Assembly: GCF_030052815.1 (NCBI RefSeq)
Contig: NC_079496.1
Location: 2,046,001 to 2,110,000, forward strand
Reading direction: 5' to 3'
DNA length: 64,000 nt
DNA from: Hevea brasiliensis
Taxonomy: Eukaryota > Streptophyta > Magnoliopsida > Malpighiales > Euphorbiaceae
A program made the translations under genes and the position numbers. Below the pieces are notes generated by a model. It made no database searches. It was given only the letters and a program-made list of their open reading frames with translations, and was not told where the DNA came from. This document shows positions 11,665-21,732 of the stretch, in pieces. Positions within the stretch are counted from its first letter, which is position 1. Each line of letters opens with the position of its first letter.

Positions 11665-12804
11665 TCACATGATGAAACACCCATTAATGTTTTCATCACT
11701 GAAATAGTAGAAAGAGTCCAGTGGGTTCATTTGATTATATCTACTTGGATGTGCATACAGTGGAACATAATAGAAAGGACCAGGACTTTCCCTAGGGTAT
11801 GCCATACTGTAACTTGATGCGTATACCGGAGGAATGATGAACCCTTGTGGGAAGGGAACCGATTCATGACATGTAGGGCTGAGATTACTCGGGCCCACTA
11901 GTTGATCCATTCCTACCCCCGGAGTTTCACATCCAGTACCTGCAGCTGCACCAGAAGACGATGAACCTGAACCTGCATCGTTGTTGCCATTATCACCTTT
12001 TTGCCCCTTCTTTTTCTTCTTTTTGCCTTCACTTTTGGCAACCCCACCACCACCCCCACCCTCATTTTCACCAGCAGTGTTCTTCACCATCGGCAATTCC
12101 ATATCCTCGATAGCATTTTCCAGTGACTTCACGACATCTTTTGTCTTTTCAGTCATTCCATCTTCACTAAATTTAACAGATTTTTTCCTTCCATTACCAT
12201 TGAAATCGTGGCCTTTGTTTGCGTCCTTTTGCTTGTGCATGTCCTTTGCTTTGGCTGATTCTTTTTCCTCTGATAAGGAGAGTTTTTCAGGCCAAATCTG
12301 TGCATGCTTTCCTGTTTTGATGAGTTTCTTGATCAAGGTCTCAACTTCGATGTTGCCTGTAACTGTGACTCTTTGTTGCTGTGAATCTACTGTTGCTGTA
12401 TAAACACCTAAAAAAAGGGAAAAAAATGCAAAAGTTTTACCATAAGGGTACTAGTAGAATAATTCTTGGTGTCTTTCTAGCCATTATATATAAGTTGAAA
12501 GCTACAAAAACAAGAAGAAGAAGAAGAAGAAGAAGAAGAAGAGGATTCTCTCTTTTGTTGAGTACCATCGATCCCTTGCAGAACTTTCTTGACCTTTCTT
12601 TTGCAACCTTGGCAGTGGATAGATACCTTCAGGACCCATGTCTGAAAAACAAAGAAAATGGAAGATTTTGAAAAAGAAAGAGCAATAAAAGCAGTGATGA
12701 GATGATGTTAGAGATGACCAGTTGTTATATTAAAGAAAAGGTGAGAAATTAACCTGGCATTTTAGAGCTTTGTAGGGTTCTTCACCAAATGTTGTTGCAG
12801 CCAT
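11665..12804 (-). CDS. HIPP: Heavy-metal-associated isoprenylated plant protein (HIPP), 3 exons
   Basis: Exons on the minus strand: 12804-12754, 12641-12566, 12407-11665 (17 codons, 25 and a third, and the rest), 289 residues in all. The N-terminus (about 13-75) is an HMA-type metal-binding fold, with the pair CQGC at Cys27-Cys30 followed by KRKVKKVLQGIDG and VYTATVDSQQQRVTVTGN. A long low-complexity linker follows: Lys-rich, Gly6, a Lys run, Gly/Ser-rich, then Tyr/Pro-rich. The protein ends in the CaaX box CFIM (286-289), where a terminal Met favours farnesylation, so membrane attachment is expected. HIPPs bind metals or partner proteins and act in metal homeostasis and stress responses. Both introns are GT-AG and are short (112 and 158 bp); the second contains a (GAA)n repeat. 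The + strand frame over 11981-12403 is its shadow. Confidence 0.95.
12512..12541. repeat. (GAA)n repeat in HIPP intron 2
   Basis: About ten GAA/AGA units on the + strand, which read as CTT (polypyrimidine) in the transcript strand of the HIPP intron. Confidence 0.95.
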
Positions 12805-12894
12805 CAGAAGGAAGGGAACTAGAGGTTAGAGACTCTACCTACTTTAAGCTAGCTTTAAATTTTGCTTTTGGGAAGCTTAAAATTTAAAGAGTTA

Positions 12895-13820
12895 CAACTC
12901 AACTCAACTCAACTCAACTAAGCCTTTATCCCAAAAATTTGGGGTCGACTATATGGATTCGCTTTTTCCACTCTGAACGATTTTGGGTTAAATCTCAGAA
13001 ATGTGTAATGCTTCTAAGTCATGCTGTACTACTCTCCTCCAAGTCAATTTAGGTCTACCCCTTTTTTTTCTTTCTATCCTCTAGCCTAATGTGCTCTACT
13101 TGTCTAACTGGAGCCTCCGTATGTCTAAGCTTCACATGACCAAACCACCTCAATCTCCCTTCTCTCAACTTATCTTCAATTGGCACCACTCCTACCTTTT
13201 CTCTAATACTTTCATTACGGACTTTATCTAGTCTAGTATGGCCACTCATCCACCTTAACATTCTCATCTCTGCAACTCTTATCTTAGATGCATATGACTC
13301 TTTCAGTGCCCAACACTCACTACCATATAGCATAGCGTATGGTATGCGGTAAAATTTTCCTTTTAATTTATTGGGAATCTTACGATCACATAAAACTCCC
13401 GTGGCACGTCTCCACTTCAACCATCCGGCTTTAATCCTATGACTAACATCCTCCTCACATCCCCCATCTACTTGAAGGACTGAGCCTAGATATTTAAAGT
13501 GATTACTTTGGGATAGTGCCACTCCATTCAAACTAACTCCTTCCCTATCACCAGTTTGGCCTTCACTGAACTTGCAATGCATGTATTCTGTCTTCGTTCT
13601 ACTTAACTTAAAACACTTTGACTCTAGAGTACTTCTCCAAAGTTCTAGCTTCCTATTGACTCCTTCTCGTGTCTCATCTATCAGAACAATATCATCCGCA
13701 AACATCATGCACCAAGGAATACTCTCTTGTATATGTTTCGTCAGTTCATCTAAAACTAATGTGAAAAGGTAAGGGCTTATGGCTGATCCTTGGTGTAATC
13801 CAATTGAGATCGAAAAATTT
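12895..13820 (-). mobile_element. 5'-truncated RTE-type LINE fragment
   Basis: On the minus strand a frame of about 250 codons (from around 13815 to 13055) reads as the C-terminal half of a non-LTR reverse transcriptase. It has IGLHQGSA, SPYLF and the catalytic FADD box, followed by KTEYMHCKF, YLGS and the conserved MLRWM and RWFGHV blocks near the end. The 3' end is a short tandem tail of TTGAG units (12896-12917, + strand CAACT repeats) directly after AAGGCTTAG, as in plant RTE elements, which end in short repeats rather than poly(A). Most of the endonuclease and the start of the RT are missing, as expected from incomplete reverse transcription. No clear target duplication was found. Confidence 0.85.
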
Positions 13821-15309
13821 GCACGTGAGTGGTGTCTATAATAATAGCAAGTGAACACACTAATCAACTGTTTAATTACAGGTGAACTTAAGGAATTACC
13901 ACTAATGAAGCCTTAAATTCCGTTTAGAGTGCTAAATTGTAATTGTGAATTTTATTAAATCTTAAAAATTAAATTATTTAATTTGAAAAATACAAAGATT
14001 AAAATTATAAATCTTGTGAAAATTTATAATCTAAATTATAATTTACTCTAAAGATAACTATGAGAAAAAATAGTATTTACATCCCACGTTAGAGATGAGA
14101 GAAAGAAGAAGAAAAGCCCATTTAAAGTCCTTAATGGCAGGTGATCTACCAAGTTTAAAGAGGCCTGCGTAAGTGTAACCTCTTTCAGAACGAAGTTTTG
14201 GTAATGATGACGAAATTGCAAAGATCCATGGACTCCCATCATTACCCTCAAGAGTCTTGGATAGTAGGATTCTGAGAAGTCTTTGTCTTTAATTATTACA
14301 GATTCATTTCAATGGCAACAACCACCTGGGAAAGTGCACTAGTTAAGTTTAGAACGGAGAGAGTGCCCTAACACGTAAACAAATATCTTGGAAAATAGTG
14401 AATATTAATGTCACATCGTTATTGACATTTACAATTAATATGAGCAACTTTAAGAATTAATGGCTTTCTCTCCTGCATAGAATGCGCCTTTATTGATCGA
14501 TACGTTCTTTCATTTTACGTTAAAACAATCATATAAAAATTCATTTACTACACTTTGTCTATATAAAAATTATATGTTTACTAACAAAATTTTTATATAA
14601 TTTTTATATTAAAATTATAATTTTTAAATTAATAAAATATATTAAACAAATCTTAATAAATACATTAAAAAAATTGTATATATAATTATAACGCTTTAAA
14701 TTAAATGAAGTTATCTGGCTCTTTTATATTGAATAGGAAAAGCATGTGTCAATGGTGATAGTCTTCAAAGTGTTCCGAATTTATTAAATCTTTTAATTTT
14801 TTAAAAACATTAAATAAAATTTTCATATTTTTCAAATATATTAAATAATTTTTTTATTATTTTAAAATAAATAAAATTTTTAACTTTTAAAAATAAATAA
14901 AAAATTAAATTATAATTTATCTTTAATATAAATTCAATCAAAACAATGTAAAATAATTTTTAGTATATAGAATTCGCATTAACAATTCTATATATTTAAT
15001 TTGTAACATATTAATAAGTATTTACTATATTTTGAAATAAATTAACAAATTATTTTTTTATGAAATGACTTAAAAAATTTCTCTAGAATTCACCATTTTC
15101 ATCATAATTTTTATATAAAAACTTCTTGAATCATTTGATAAAAAGCACAATTTATTAATTTACTTTAAAATGCAATAAATATTAATCGAAATGTTACAAA
15201 TAAGATTATTTATGAAGTTCACCGGAAGATGTTTTAATATATTATATTTAATATAATTTATTAATATATTATAAATATAATATATTTTAATATAATTTAT
15301 TTAATATAA
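13821..15309. other. AT-rich intergenic DNA
   Basis: No gene seen. Composition is AT-rich throughout apart from a short less-AT block at 14040-14350. Frames there (for example minus 14048-14251) have no family features. Confidence 0.5.
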
Positions 15310-15793
15310 TTTATTTTTAAATAATTTATTTCAATAACTATTTATTCATATTTTTTTAATTAATTTATATTAATAATATTCATCATAATTTAATATTTTA
15401 TTAAATTAATAAATACTAAATAATACCAATTTTTAAATATTTATAAAATATTCAATATAATTTATTTGCTATACTAATTTTTTTATTTGCTAAATAAATA
15501 TTAATGCTTCTTTGCATATAAATAATATTAATATTTTTAAATTTTTTATATTATATAGTTATTAATTTTATGTACAATTTTCAAAATTTTTATATACAAT
15601 AAATAATAATTTTTTAATTTTATAAATTAATCCTTATATGTTTATTAATTATAAAAATATAAGGGCTTATTTATAAATAATTATAATATTTAAGATTATT
15701 TTATAATTAAAATTTTTTTTAAGAACTTTAAAATAATTAATATATATTTTTAATGACAAAAAAGTAGTTGAACGCTTTTTAGAATAGCGTCTA
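15310..15793 (+). repeat. Direct repeat, copy 1 (left of the 3.85-kb LTR)
   Basis: This stretch is clearly homologous to 20286-20790. Shared strings include TTAATGCTTCTTTGCATATA and TTATGTACAATTTTCAAAAT, and the order is collinear over about 480 bp. It ends exactly where the TGTAACACC terminus of the LTR begins. Confidence 0.85.
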
Positions 15794-18700
15794 TGTAACA
15801 CCCCCGTTTGCATAGCCTGATAGATTTCACTGTTCCGGTGACCGGTGTTGGTCCGGACAATTAAGGGGATTAGAACCACACTTAAGATAACTAGATAAGC
15901 CATAAACACAAATAATTAGTAATGTTCAATTAGTTAAGTATAAATAAGAAAAACAGAACAGAAGAAGTTAAACGAGCCGAGAGTCACAGCGATGGGTGAC
16001 CTTCTCGGGAATGACTGCGAAGTCATTTTAAACTCAAATTTCGAACCGTAAAAAGTGACGCTGCGGTCCTTAGGACCCTTATAAACACAGTGAAAAAGAG
16101 AAAATCACGAAAAAGATTTGTTAAGCTAGTCAAATAATTAGGTCATTGCAAACCGAGATGAATCGGCGAGGGGCAATTTGGTCAATTGACCCCGAGAGCT
16201 GACTCCTGACCTAACTGTCAAATAAAATCGGAGAAAAGAAAATTTCGGAATCGAAAATTAAATTAAAGAATTAATAGAAAAAAAAAGAAAAAAAAAAGAA
16301 GGAAAATGAAAAAGGTGTAGGGAAATGACATCATGCATGACATCATGCATGATGCCATAAATCCCATAATTAATAATTTGATTAAACGGATTTTTGGGTC
16401 TTCCATAAGACAAAAGACAAAGAAAGAAAAGAAAAAAAAAAAAAAAAACACAAAGTCTTCTTCTTCAAAACGTCACTTTCCCTCTCCCTTATATCTCTAT
16501 AGTTAAACCTCCATTAAAGCTTGTCTTCAAGCTTTGAAACCCTTACCAAATCCCAACTTCTTCCATAATCACTCCATAAAACCTTATTCCCTTCCCTTGA
16601 GAAAGAAATTTAACAAGAAAGAAAGAAGAAAAGAGGAGAAAAATTGAAGATTGGATATCAAAGTTGAGGTAAGCACATCAAAATTGAAAGTTTGAGATTA
16701 ATTGTTTTGTTTTTAGCTTGAATTACTTGTAAATAAACTTAAAATAAAAAAAAAATATGTGGGAGGGACTAAACTGAAATTCGTCCAACAGGGAGGGGAG
16801 AGTGATTTGCATGAGTTTGATTGAGTTAAACATGTTAAAATGCTTGAATGAGTTGAAAGATTGTGTTTATATGCTTTGAATTAGTTAATTACAATGAATT
16901 AGTGTGGTTAGGGTTTGAAACCTAGAGTTTTGAGGCAAAAATTTTGGAGAAATTGGTAAATGATATATTTGACATAATGTGAAGTGAAAAATGGTCATTT
17001 GTGACCAAATGAGGTGTGTTAGAAGTGTTGGAATTAAAAGTCAGTTCGGATTGGATAAGGTCATGTGCTGGCAGCATTACCAAAATTTCCTTTGAGGGAC
17101 CAAAAATGAAATTTTACAAGTCCAATGGATATGGGACCAATTGGGGATGAAAATAGGCACTAAATGACACAAGTTTCATTTAGGAAGCCTGCCAAAAAAG
17201 TGACTAAAACCTAGTGAACAAAGTGACCAAAGTTGAGAAATCGCAGGCTGCCACTATACAAACTGACCAAATGAACAGTGTTTGTTCATTTGGTCATAAC
17301 TCGAGCTAGAAAGGTCTAAATGACCTGAAATTTTACCAGTGGTTAGATGAGATATAGACCTAAAACTTTCATGAAGAACACCAATCCAAATTATGCCATT
17401 AACCCAATCAAATTACTGAGCAAAATTGGTGACTTGAATCTGCAGAACTGCAGATTGCCATATGAACAGTAAAGTTTCAATGGCTATAACTCTCTCTAGA
17501 AAACTCCGATTTAGGCGATTCTTGAACCGATGGAAACCTAAGACATAGTAGAACATTTCATATGAAGAAAATTAGACCAAATTATGGACCTAACTTGATC
17601 AAATTGGTGAACGAAATTGGAATCAATAATCTGCCTAAATAAAATTCTGCAGCATGAATAGTAAACATAATTTGCTTATAACTTGAGCTACAAAACTCAA
17701 ATTGGGGTGATTAAAAAAAGAAGAATAAACTTAAGACAATAAGGAACATTTTCTATGAAGAAAGTTTTGCCAAATTTCAACAGTAAACTGACCAATGAAA
17801 CAGTACAATTAGGGACACCAAAATTGAAAATTTGGCAATTTTGCCTAAAAGGCCTAAGTTTTGAGAAAATGACCAAAACTAACAAGTTTAGTGACCAAAA
17901 TGTGGTATGTGGGTGAAGTTGGAATTCCCATACCTATTAAACCTTAGAAAGTCAATAATTTAACTTGAATAGTGCAGTGAATAGTAATCCGAAACACAAA
18001 ATTTCAAGAACGTCGAACTTAGCACTTTAGAGTTAGGTAAAAGTGAAGTTAAATTTATTATTGGATTTATGCTAAGTTATGGTACTAAAACACTGTGAAA
18101 TTGTGTGTTTCAGTAGAAAAGAATACCGGGATAGAACCCGAGGAGTCGAGTCAAGGCCAAGAGGCGACTCGTTTGAGGTTTGTACACAACGTATACTTTT
18201 TATAATTATCTTCTGAATACTGTTTTGAATAATGTGAAATATTGAATTATGACATTCTTATGATGTTTGATTTAAATTGTGAAAATTATTGTGTATATTT
18301 GAAATGAAAATGTTTAGCAAATTGTTAAGATAAGTTTTGAAACCACAGTGTCATGACCATATATTTGGACACCTCACTAGCACGACTAATGGGGGTAATT
18401 AGTTTCGAATTTTGATTCCTTCTCTGGAGAAGTGTTGAGGTGTGCCAGTAGAAGAGGATGTGAATGGATATCCATATATTTGAGCTAGCTAGCATTGTGA
18501 TTTGATTTCTCTTTAGCCTCTGGCTATTGAGATTCTATTTGTTTCGAATGGCATGATCTAACTGTGAATTTTATGAAATGTGTTTTGATTCTTCGAAATG
18601 AACTTGATTTGCATTAAAATTTCATAATTCGTGTTTTGTGTTTAATGCTCATGTTTAGTTAAATTTTTGAATAAATGTGATTTATATTCTGCATAAAGAT

Positions 18701-19645
18701 TATTTTAGTATGTTGTGCACCACTGAGTCCTAGTACTCAGCGATAGCTTTTATTGCTGTCGCAGATTTAGAGACTAGAGGAGCGAGATCGAGTCTTGAAG
18801 ATTGAGGATCATTCAGCTTAAAGTCTTCGGGTATAATTTATACCCTAACTGTAAATATTTCTTTTGATGTATATATTGCACATAAATGTATGGACATGTA
18901 AAAATGGGTCTTGAGCAGTTTGTATAAAAATTGTATAAAGTTATAATATATATTGTAGTTTGAAATTCTCTTAATGTAAATTTTGTAATGATGTATCTAA
19001 ATTGTTTTGTTTCTAATGAAATATGAATGGAACTATTTTATTTAATTTGAATAAAATGGATTGCTAGTATTTTGATGATCATTGGATAGTGGATTTGAAA
19101 TTTGAAAGTTGGTATTTTACTCTCTGTGTCGAACGCTCACTCCTGTTCATTTATTTTTTTCAGGCTACGGGAGGATTATTTATTGTGGCTAACCTACTCT
19201 TCTTCTTCGCAGGTCCATTAATAGTATTTAATGTATTTTATACAATTGAGTTAATTTTTAAACTCCGCATGTGTTAGAAGTATTTATTTTTATTTTGAGG
19301 CTATATTATAAAAATTATATTGAACCTGTAAAATTATTAACTGTATGCATTATGGAATTGGATGAGAGAGCTGAGCTCCCATTTGAGTTATGACATTTTG
19401 ATCATGTAGAGAGTGAGCTGAGCTCCCCAATTTATTACATATTGTGTTTACAAGTCGGGCGAGTAAAAAACTCCCCGTTGAATGGTCTATTTTATGACCA
19501 TACTCTGTCCGGTTGAATTCTTGAAATTGAGCTCAAATGGGATTTAAAATTGAGTTGAGGAATAATTAGACTTACTACAGGTCTTGGGGGTTTTAGGCCG
19601 GCCCAGGTATTAGTGTCGGTCCGGCCTATAGGTTGAGTCGTGACA
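15794..19645 (+). mobile_element. Solo-LTR-like block, Ty3-type, about 3.85 kb
   Basis: The block starts TGTAACACCCCC and ends GGTTGAGTCGTGACA, the TG...CA ends of many large plant Ty3 LTRs of the Tekay/Del kind. Inside there is no protein frame but the usual LTR furniture: a CT-rich segment with ATATCTCTATAG near 16490, a splice-donor-like TTGAGGTAAGCA near 16665, degenerate tandem repeats (about 17280-17900), and a U5-like end. The last roughly 600 bp resemble the end of the minus-strand LTR at 59692-61507. The flanks (GTCTA, ACTAG) do not match, so no target duplication is visible. The flanking DNA is instead a repeat pair (15310-15793 and 20286-20790). Confidence 0.7.
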
Positions 19646-20099
19646 ACTAGCGACCAACTCTCTCTCTCTTTTATGTCAGCTAAAATACCCCATTGTGGTA
19701 AATAATTTTAAAATCACCCCCTTTTGATAAATTGCCCATTCTCCGACGAGCCTCTTAAAATGGGCATTTTTTTTCCCAAAAGTTATAATTTTATCCTTGA
19801 ACATTTATGTATAATTAATTAAGTATTTATAAATCTCTAATTTAAATTCAATTAAATTTATTTGAGTTTATATTTAAAATTTAAATTTTTTAATTATAGT
19901 TATTAAGTCAAATTGAGAAAGAGTTTTGAGTATTTCATTAAACTAAATTCAAATATAAAAAGAAATTTAAATAAATTTAATTGAATTTCAAATTTTAAAA
20001 TTTATGTTGAGCTTGAATTTGGTATTATATCGATTTGATTTGATTGACAAACTTTCCATTAAAATATTAATATTTGGTAATTTTAAATTAAATTAAAAT

Positions 20100-20101
<2 letters not shown>
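19646..20101. other. Fragment homologous to 20877-21005, then AT-rich DNA
   Basis: ACTAGCGACCAACTCTCTCT here parallels ACTAGCGATCAACTCTCTTT at about 20896, and the match runs on for roughly 100 bp (TAAAATACCCCA against TAAAACACTCCA, then AATAATTTTAAAATCACC). It is the right-hand partner of the repeat interrupted by the LTR. Beyond that is AT-rich DNA with no gene. Confidence 0.6.

Positions 20102-20162
<61 letters not shown>
20102..20162. repeat. (AAT)n microsatellite
   Basis: About 20 uninterrupted AAT units, the same triplet family as the tract at 4229. Confidence 0.97.
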
Positions 20163-20163
<1 letters not shown>

Positions 20164-20285
20164 TGATGATAAATTCAGTGACAAAGCATAATTATTCAAT
20201 AAGGAAAATGCTTATTTAGATCCTATATGGTCTTGCTAGATTTAAAAAATAGATTAAATAAGCTTTTTACTCTTTTAAGGATAAA

Positions 20286-20790
20286 TAAGTTATTTTTAAA
20301 TAATTTTTTTCAACAATTATTTATTCATATTTTTTATTAATTTATATTAATAATATTTATCATAATTTAATATTTTGTTAAATTAATAAATATTAACTAA
20401 TACCAATTTTTAAATATTTATAAAATATTTAATATAATTTATTTACTATACTAATTTCATTAATTTGCTAAATAAATATTAATGCTTCTTTGCATATAAA
20501 TAATATTAATATTTTTAAAATTTTTTATATTATATAGTTATTAATTTTATGTACAATTTTCAAAATTTTTATATACAATAAATAATAATTTTTTTATTTT
20601 ACAAATTAATTTTTATATGTTCATTAATTATAAAAATATAAGGGTTTTTTTTATAAATAACTATAATATTTAAGATTATTTGTAAAATATATGAATTATT
20701 TTGTAATAAATTTTTTTTTTTAAGAACTTTAAAGTAATTAATACATATTTTTAAGGACAAAAAAATAATTGAACACTTCTTAGAGTAACA
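20286..20790 (+). repeat. Direct repeat, copy 2
   Basis: This is the uninterrupted copy of the sequence left of the LTR at 15794. It continues to the right into two inverted repeats (20810-20835 and 20868-20900) and the ACTAGCGATC block, so it shows what the LTR-interrupted copy may once have looked like. Confidence 0.8.
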
Positions 20791-20809
20791 TATAATAGTC
20801 AGACTCTAC

Positions 20810-20900
20810 TTTAAGTAGAGTCTAAATACTTTTTCAATAATTATACTTTTTTTTTTATTTTTTTTTTTGTTGGTCGCTAACTAAACTAGCGATCAACTCT
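20810..20900. repeat. Two adjacent inverted repeats
   Basis: AGACTCTACTT / AAGTAGAGTCT forms an almost gap-free palindrome near 20812-20833. GTTGGTCGCTA ... TAGCGATCAAC near 20869-20898 forms an 11-bp stem (one mismatch) with a 7-base loop. They may be element termini or terminators of a non-autonomous transposon. Confidence 0.6.
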
Positions 20901-21005
20901 CTTTCCCCTCCACGTTAACTAAAACACTCCATTTTAGTAAATAATTTTGAAGTCACCCTATTCTAGTAAATTTTTTTTTTCCAGCCACCTCCCCTTGGTA
21001 AATTG

Positions 21006-21732
21006 ACCTCGGGGAATGCAACTCTTTAGTGACGCAAAGATGACTGTGCTCATCTTCTTATCCTAGGGCCAAACCAATCAATCAAGTAATAGTCTAACAA
21101 TTTTGGATATGGGGAAAGCAATCATCGCCCAATAGATCAGTATCCTCCATGATTGTCTCACTTACCAAGGGCACACATCTTCAAAAGAGCTTCAGGGTAG
21201 TAGCATATCAGGACAAGCATAGAAGCTCAGAGGAGTCCCTATACTACCTACTCAACATCAGTTATACTGTACCACAGTCCACAGAGAGCCTAAGAAAGAT
21301 GCTAGAAACCAAATTCTTGATGGGAAATTTGAGAATAGAATCAGAGTCTGGAATTCTACCTAGAAAGTAATGCCCAAAATACCAAATTATTTACGTTGGA
21401 ACATGGATGTCCAGGGTTTAGAGTCTTTAGACCTCCAAATTGATCAAAAAGTTCAAAGAAATGAAAAAGTATGGAAGGATCATTTAAACCAGGCATTCAC
21501 AAGATATTAATGATTGAAATCTACATTGAAAGGCACTTAAATGAAATGAATATGCAAATGGCCATCAAAGCGAATTCAGATAGAAGTTCCTGCCTTGTGC
21601 TAGACATCTAAGCAGTTGCAGATTTTGAAAGACAAATCACAACTGCCCTAGAAACACCCTGAAAAATGAATTCAGATATGGATGCTCTTCAGGAGCATAA
21701 AGTACAAGAAATACACGCTCCAAGGCAACCGC
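21006..21732. other. Intergenic DNA and 3' UTR of the minus-strand coiled-coil gene
   Basis: The part near 21733 is probably the 3' UTR of that gene. The + strand frame at 21149-21370 (73 codons) shows no recognisable motif and is not called. Confidence 0.45.

Noticed and set aside
11981..12403. 140-codon + strand frame
   Set aside because: Shadow of HIPP exon 3; its Phe/Pro runs mirror the Lys/Gly codons.
12381..12671. 96-codon + strand frame with an Arg run
   Set aside because: The Arg run is the (GAA)n intron repeat; the rest mirrors HIPP exon 2.
21149..21370. 73-codon + strand frame
   Set aside because: No recognisable domain and no supporting splice or promoter context.
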